From: JACOUT01 sp964580865
Lineage (GTDB): Bacteria; Myxococcota; UBA727; VGSZ01
Direction: 5' to 3'
Assembly (NCBI GenBank): GCA_964580865.1
Contig: CAZONM010000224.1
Coordinates: forward strand, 1 to 9,868
DNA: 9,868 nt
The first letter of the stretch is position 1. Each line of letters starts with the position of its first letter. Under the pieces are notes generated by a model. That model was not told the DNA's origin, did not search any database, and saw only the letters and a list, made by a program, of their open reading frames with translations. A program made the position numbers and the translations under genes. Shown piece after piece: positions 6,033 through 9,868 of the stretch.

Positions 6033-7883
6033 ATGAAGATCCTCACCCCCGTCTCGCTCGTGGCAGCGCTCGCGCTGTCGCTCCCCGCGGCCGCCGGTGC
6101 CGCGCCCGCCGCCAACGCCGCCGCCGCCGGCAAGCCCACGGCCGCCGACGCCAAGGCCTTCGTGGCCAAGGTCAACGACGAGCTGAAGAAGCTCTACGCC
6201 GAGGCGGCGCGCGCGGACTGGGTGAAGAACACGTACATCACCGACGACACCGAGGCCATCTCGGCGCAGGCCGCCGAGAAGCTCATGCTCTACCAAGCGC
6301 AGGCCATCAAGGAGGCGGCCCGCTTCGACGGCGTCACTGGCCTCGACGGCGACACGGCGCGCGCGCTCCTGCTCCTCAAGCTCTCGCCCGATCTGCCGGC
6401 GCCCAACGACCCCAAGAAGACCACCGAGCTGTCGGAGATCGCGAGCAAGCTCACCTCGATGTACGGCAAGGGGAAGTACTGCCGGAAGGGCGAGAAGCCC
6501 GAGCAGTGCCGGGACCTCGAGCAGCTCACCGAGGTCATGACCAAGAGCCGCAGCTACGACGAGCTGTTGGACGCGTGGCAGGGCTGGCACAGCATCTCGC
6601 CGCCCATGAAGCCCATGTACCAGCGCTACGTCGAGCTCTCCAACGAGGGCGCGCGCGACCTGGGCTTCAAGGACGTCGCGGCACTGTGGCGCGGCCGCTA
6701 CGACATGGCGCCCGAGGCCTTCGAGGCCGACATGGACCGCGTGTGGGGCCAGCTCAAGCCGCTCTACCAGGACCTGCATTGCTACGCGCGCGGCAAGCTG
6801 GCGGCGGCGTACCCGGGCAAGGTGAAGAACGAGGGGCCCATCCCCGCGCACCTGCTCGGCAACATGTGGGCGCAGGAGTGGGCCAACATCTACTCGCTGG
6901 TGGAGCCCTTCCCGGGCGAGGCCAGCCTCGACGTCACCAAGGCGCTGCAGGAGAAGAAGAAGACCGAGGTGGGCCTGGTCAACATCGGCGAGGGGTTCTT
7001 CACCTCCATTGGCCTCAAGCCGCTGCCGAAGTCGTTCTACGACAAGTCGATGTTCCTCAAGCCGGCCGACCGCGAGGTGGTGTGCCACGCGTCGGCCTGG
7101 GACCTGGCCTACGACGCCAAGACCAACGACGTGCGCATCAAGATGTGCATCAAGGTCGACGAGGACAACCTTGTCACCATCCACCACGAGCTCGGGCACA
7201 TCTATTATTACGAGTACTACAACGGCAAGCCGGTGCTCTTTCAGCAGGGCGCCAACGACGGCTTCCACGAGGCCATCGGCGACGCCATCGCGCTGTCGGT
7301 GAACCCGAAGTACCTGACGACCATCGGCGTGTTCGACAAGGCGCCGGCCGACAACCAGAAGAACCTCATCAACCTGCAGATGAAGGACGCCCTCGACAAG
7401 GTGGCGTTCCTCCCGTTCGGCCTGTTGATGGACAAGTGGCGCTGGGACGTGTTCTCGGGGAAGACCAAGCCCGCCGAGTACAACAAGCGCTGGTGGGAGC
7501 TGCGCACGCAGTACCAGGGCATCGCCCCCGTGGCCGCGCGCGGCGAGACCAACTTCGATCCGGGCGCCAAGTACCACATCCCCGCCAACGTGCCGTACGC
7601 GCGCTACTTCCTCGCGCGCATCCTGCAGTTCCAGATGCACAAGGCCCTGTGCGACGCTGCCGGCCACAAGGGGCCGCTGCACACCTGCTCGATCTACGGC
7701 AACAAGAAGGCCGGCGCGAAGTTGGCCAAGCTCCTCGAGATGGGCGCGGCGCGCCCGTGGCCCGACGCGCTCGAGGCGGTCACCGGTACCCGCCAGCTCG
7801 ACGCGCAGCCCATGCTCGACTACTTCGCGCCGCTCTCGGGTTGGCTGAAGGAGCAGAACAAGGCCAACAAGTGCGGCTGGTAG
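6033..7883 (+). CDS. Secreted M2 family peptidyl-dipeptidase (angiotensin-converting enzyme homologue)
   Basis: 616 residues, the size of a single ACE domain. M2 enzymes are zinc metallopeptidases that remove C-terminal dipeptides. MKILTPVSL begins a clear signal peptide (cleavage near AGA, residues 21-23), placing it in the periplasm or outside. The zinc motif is H385-E386-L-G-H389 with third ligand E413 in GANDGFHEAIGD, the same 24-residue spacing as human ACE. Other active-site positions are also present: CHASAWD (351-357), K513 and H515 in KYHIP, and Y522-x-R524-Y525. The last two match human testis ACE R522 (chloride site) and Y523 (transition-state Tyr). The C-terminal GPLHTCSIY and LDYFAPLSGWLKEQN are also ACE-like. 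ATG 6033 best fits the signal peptide; GTG 6024 in frame would add three residues. No strong ribosome-binding site is seen. Natural substrate unknown. Heads a three-gene operon, with 3 nt to the next start. Confidence 0.96.
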   Translation: MKILTPVSLVAALALSLPAAAGAAPAANAAAAGKPTAADAKAFVAKVNDELKKLYAEAARADWVKNTYITDDTEAISAQAAEKLMLYQAQAIKEAARFDGVTGLDGDTARALLLLKLSPDLPAPNDPKKTTELSEIASKLTSMYGKGKYCRKGEKPEQCRDLEQLTEVMTKSRSYDELLDAWQGWHSISPPMKPMYQRYVELSNEGARDLGFKDVAALWRGRYDMAPEAFEADMDRVWGQLKPLYQDLHCYARGKLAAAYPGKVKNEGPIPAHLLGNMWAQEWANIYSLVEPFPGEASLDVTKALQEKKKTEVGLVNIGEGFFTSIGLKPLPKSFYDKSMFLKPADREVVCHASAWDLAYDAKTNDVRIKMCIKVDEDNLVTIHHELGHIYYYEYYNGKPVLFQQGANDGFHEAIGDAIALSVNPKYLTTIGVFDKAPADNQKNLINLQMKDALDKVAFLPFGLLMDKWRWDVFSGKTKPAEYNKRWWELRTQYQGIAPVAARGETNFDPGAKYHIPANVPYARYFLARILQFQMHKALCDAAGHKGPLHTCSIYGNKKAGAKLAKLLEMGAARPWPDALEAVTGTRQLDAQPMLDYFAPLSGWLKEQNKANKCGW

Positions 7884-7886
7884 CGC

Positions 7887-9134
7887 GTGCGTGGCCTCGT
7901 CGTCGTCGCGCTGGCGGTGGGCGCGGGGTGTCCCCGCGAGCCCCCGCGCTGCGGTGACGGCGTCGCCGACCCGGGCGAGGACGCGAGCACCTGCTGCCTC
8001 GACGTGCCGTGCGCGCTCGGCGCGTGCGGCGCCGTGGCCGATGACGCCGCGCCGCGGTGCCTGATGCCGTGGGAGGCCGCATGCGCGGCGGCGGGCGCCG
8101 CGTGCCTCGACGGCACCCCGTACGCGTGCGGCGCCGACGCGTCGATGCCGCGCTACGACTGTGCGAGCTGCGGCTGCGGCGGCGCCGACGCGTGCGTCGA
8201 GGGCGTGTGCTACGACGCAGCCACGCGCGGGGGCGCGCGCGACCTCGACGTCCTGCCCGACGACCTCGAGCTCGCGGACTACGTCGGCCTGCTCACCGAC
8301 CTGCGCGCGCGCGACGCGCGACCGATGGCGGAGGTGGCCGCGGCGCACGTCGACGAGCCGCGCGCCGACCCGCGCCGCGCCACGTTCGTCATTGGCTGGG
8401 ACGCACGCAGCCCGGATGACGCCGCGCTGCAGGGGGCGTGGCTCGAGGCGCTCGGCGTGCACGACGCCGCTTCGACAGCGCAGCGCTGCGTGGAGCCCGA
8501 CGCGCTGTGGCCCGACGGCGCGCTGGTGCAGGTGGTGCCGCCCGACGCGGCCGCGCGCGTCACCTGCGCGTGGCCCGGCATGTTCGTCGACTGCGTGCTG
8601 CCGCTGGCGACGGACTGCGTGCTCGGCGCCGGCTTCCTCGCCGAGGCCGTGATCTTCCTCGATCTCGACGTGGTGCTCGATGACGCCGACGCGGCCATGT
8701 TGGTGCGCGTGGGGCGCGTGCCGGCGTCGCAGCGCGACGCCATGCTCGATCAAGCGTTGGCCGTGTGGCTTGACGCGGCCAGCAGCGTGGGCGCGCAGCC
8801 GGGCCTCGCCATCGAGGTCGCGGGGGGCGTCCGGTACGCCGCCACCTACCCGAGCGACGACCCGCACGTCTCGTGGGTCTTGCTCGACGCCCGGCGCGGC
8901 GTGCCGCTGCGCATGCGCACCTATCGCGTGGTGTGGAGCGATCCGCCGTCCCAGCAATTCCTCGTGGAGCACGACATCCAGACCCGCGACTGCGCCTTCG
9001 ACACCGGCAGCGTCGCCCCGGGCGCGTTGCCGCCGAGCGTGAGCATGACGTGCACCAACGCCGGCGCCACGCTCGTCGCCGAGGTGGAGACCGCGGGCTT
9101 CACCTTGGTGGACGTGGCCACCACCGGAGGCTGA
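7887..9134 (+). CDS. Cys-rich lipoprotein of unknown function
   Basis: 415 residues from GTG 7887, three bases after the peptidase stop. The N-terminus MRGLVVVALAVGAG-C15 is a short lipoprotein signal; Gly at -3 is less usual but allowed. Residues 15-108 are very Cys-rich (14 cysteines after C15). They open with CGDGVADPGED..CC (22-37), a variant of the 'CGDG.C..GE....C' segments common in myxobacterial surface proteins, here with Ala27 in place of one Cys. The rest (about 110-415) is acidic and alanine-rich with alternating beta-like strands (VTCAWPGMFVDC, AVIFLDLDVVL, YAATYPS, SWVLLDARRGVPLRMRTYRV). It adds six cysteines and resembles no family I recognise. The total of 20 cysteines beyond the lipidated one is even, consistent with disulfides outside the cytoplasm. 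Its place between two peptidase-type genes suggests an accessory, inhibitor or substrate-capture role, but that is only context. Confidence 0.88.
   Translation: MRGLVVVALAVGAGCPREPPRCGDGVADPGEDASTCCLDVPCALGACGAVADDAAPRCLMPWEAACAAAGAACLDGTPYACGADASMPRYDCASCGCGGADACVEGVCYDAATRGGARDLDVLPDDLELADYVGLLTDLRARDARPMAEVAAAHVDEPRADPRRATFVIGWDARSPDDAALQGAWLEALGVHDAASTAQRCVEPDALWPDGALVQVVPPDAAARVTCAWPGMFVDCVLPLATDCVLGAGFLAEAVIFLDLDVVLDDADAAMLVRVGRVPASQRDAMLDQALAVWLDAASSVGAQPGLAIEVAGGVRYAATYPSDDPHVSWVLLDARRGVPLRMRTYRVVWSDPPSQQFLVEHDIQTRDCAFDTGSVAPGALPPSVSMTCTNAGATLVAEVETAGFTLVDVATTGG
9126..9130 (+). promoter_or_regulatory. Ribosome-binding site of the secernin-family gene
   Basis: GGAGG nine bases before the ATG at 9140, lying inside the last codons of the lipoprotein gene. 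It supports ATG 9140, the start that leaves Cys as the second residue. Confidence 0.7.
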
Positions 9135-9139
9135 GCAGT

Positions 9140-9868
9140 ATGTGCGACACCGTGGCCGCCAAGGCCGCCGACGGCAGCTGGTGGCTCGCCAAGAACAGCG
9201 ATCGCGAGCCCGGCGAGGCGCAGCTCGTCGAGCACCTGCCGCGCGCGCGCCGCGGCGGGCGGGTGCGCTGCACGCACCTCGAGATCGACGACGTCGCCGA
9301 GACGCATGAGGTGACGATCTCGCGCCCCTTCTGGATGTGGGGCGCCGAGATGGGCGCAAACGAGCGCGGCGTCGCCATCGGCAACGAGGCGGTGTTCACC
9401 AAGGTGCCGCTGGCGCGCGTGGGTCTCACCGGCATGGACCTCGTGCGCCTGGCGTTGGAGCGGGCCGACAGCGCGCGCGCCGCCGTCGACGTCATCGCAT
9501 GCTTGCTCAAGCGTCACGGGCAGGGCGGGCGTATGGGCTATCGCGCCACACGCTTCGCGTATGCGTCGTCGTTCCTGGTGGTGGACGCGTGCGAGGCGTG
9601 GGTGCTCGAGACTGCCGGTAACGTGTGGGCGGCGGCGCGCGCGCCCGCGGTGCGCTCGATCTCGAACGCGCTGACGCTCGGCACCGAGCTCGAGCTGGTG
9701 GACGACGACGCCGTGGCGCTGGCGCGCGCGCGCGGGTGGTGCACGGCGCGCGCGGACTTCGACTTCGCGCGCTGCTTCGCCGATCCCGTCATGGGCCGCC
9801 TGGCGGGCGCGGCGACGCGCGCGGCCTGCACCGCCGCCAGCGCCGCGCGCGCGGGAGGCGCGCTCTCG
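9140..9868 (+). CDS. Secernin/C69-family N-terminal-cysteine hydrolase (3' end outside window)
   Basis: 243 codons are visible with no stop, about 60% of a typical ~400-residue secernin. The start MCDT puts Cys2 where removal of Met would expose the N-terminal nucleophile used by C69 dipeptidases and related Ntn hydrolases. Family landmarks: AKNSDREPGEAQ (17-28), RPFWMWGAEMGANERG (62-77), IGNEAV (80-85), GMDLVRLALERA (98-109), HGQGG (126-130), EAWVLETAG.VWAA (152-165) and R-S-I-S-N (172-176). No signal peptide, so probably cytoplasmic. Bacterial C69 members act as dipeptidases; secernins have no firmly established enzymatic role, so activity is inferred. It follows the lipoprotein stop by 5 nt and would sensibly degrade dipeptides of the kind released by the ACE-like enzyme. 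The last visible stretch (about 205-243) is Ala/Arg-rich and diverges from secernins. Confidence 0.93.
   Translation, partial: MCDTVAAKAADGSWWLAKNSDREPGEAQLVEHLPRARRGGRVRCTHLEIDDVAETHEVTISRPFWMWGAEMGANERGVAIGNEAVFTKVPLARVGLTGMDLVRLALERADSARAAVDVIACLLKRHGQGGRMGYRATRFAYASSFLVVDACEAWVLETAGNVWAAARAPAVRSISNALTLGTELELVDDDAVALARARGWCTARADFDFARCFADPVMGRLAGAATRAACTAASAARAGGALS

Noticed and set aside
5838..9359. 3.5-kb open frame on the minus strand opposite the peptidase operon (over 1,100 codons)
   Set aside because: It is antisense to three genes with clear motifs. Its translation is dominated by Arg, His, Ala and Gly, as expected when codons rich in third-position G/C are read backwards. No domain or credible start signal.
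1..9868. tRNA, rRNA, CRISPR, transposon or phage features
   Set aside because: No regularly spaced repeats, transposase-like frames, cloverleaf-like segments or rRNA-like stretches were seen on either strand; gene spacing and composition are uniform, with no sign of a recent insertion.

Overview
The window is very GC-rich DNA. Codon third positions are overwhelmingly G or C, several starts are GTG, and genes are packed with gaps of a few bases or 4-bp overlaps. Three things suggest a myxobacterium or close relative (Myxococcota): secreted and lipid-anchored proteins with Cys-rich 'CGDG...GED' segments, a bifunctional-nuclease (DUF151) protein carrying a signal peptide, and an M2/ACE-type peptidase. 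This assignment is inferred from gene style. No rRNA, tRNA, CRISPR array or insertion sequence was found.

Region 1 (1-1656, + strand): the C-terminal end of a protein with one membrane-spanning helix near its C-terminus, coupled by a GTGA overlap to a lipoprotein whose body looks like a beta-propeller. Neither has an assigned function.

Region 2 (1663-5798, - strand): a nucleoside salvage unit. In transcription order it runs: secreted DUF151 bifunctional nuclease, pyrimidine-nucleoside phosphorylase, CNT/NupC-type nucleoside transporter, trimeric purine nucleoside phosphorylase. The last three are tightly coupled (ATGA overlap, then a 7-nt gap with the ribosome-binding site on the stop codon). 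The nuclease gene lies 65 nt upstream and may or may not share the transcript. Together the products could cut nucleic acid outside the cytoplasm, import nucleosides, and split both pyrimidine and purine nucleosides into base plus (deoxy)ribose-1-phosphate. The unit converges on the lipoprotein gene of region 1 with only 6 nt between stop codons.

Region 3 (5799-6032): a 234-bp divergent intergenic region. It holds two perfect inverted repeats, a short palindrome and a repeated 9-mer, and must contain the promoters for both directions.

Region 4 (6033-9868, + strand): a likely three-gene operon with gaps of 3 and 5 nt. It encodes a secreted M2 (angiotensin-converting-enzyme family) peptidyl-dipeptidase with essentially all ACE active-site residues, a Cys-rich lipoprotein of unknown function, and a secernin/C69-family N-terminal-Cys hydrolase cut off by the window edge. 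The set looks like peptide processing split between envelope and cytoplasm. The lipoprotein in the middle is the least understood element and the most interesting part of the window.
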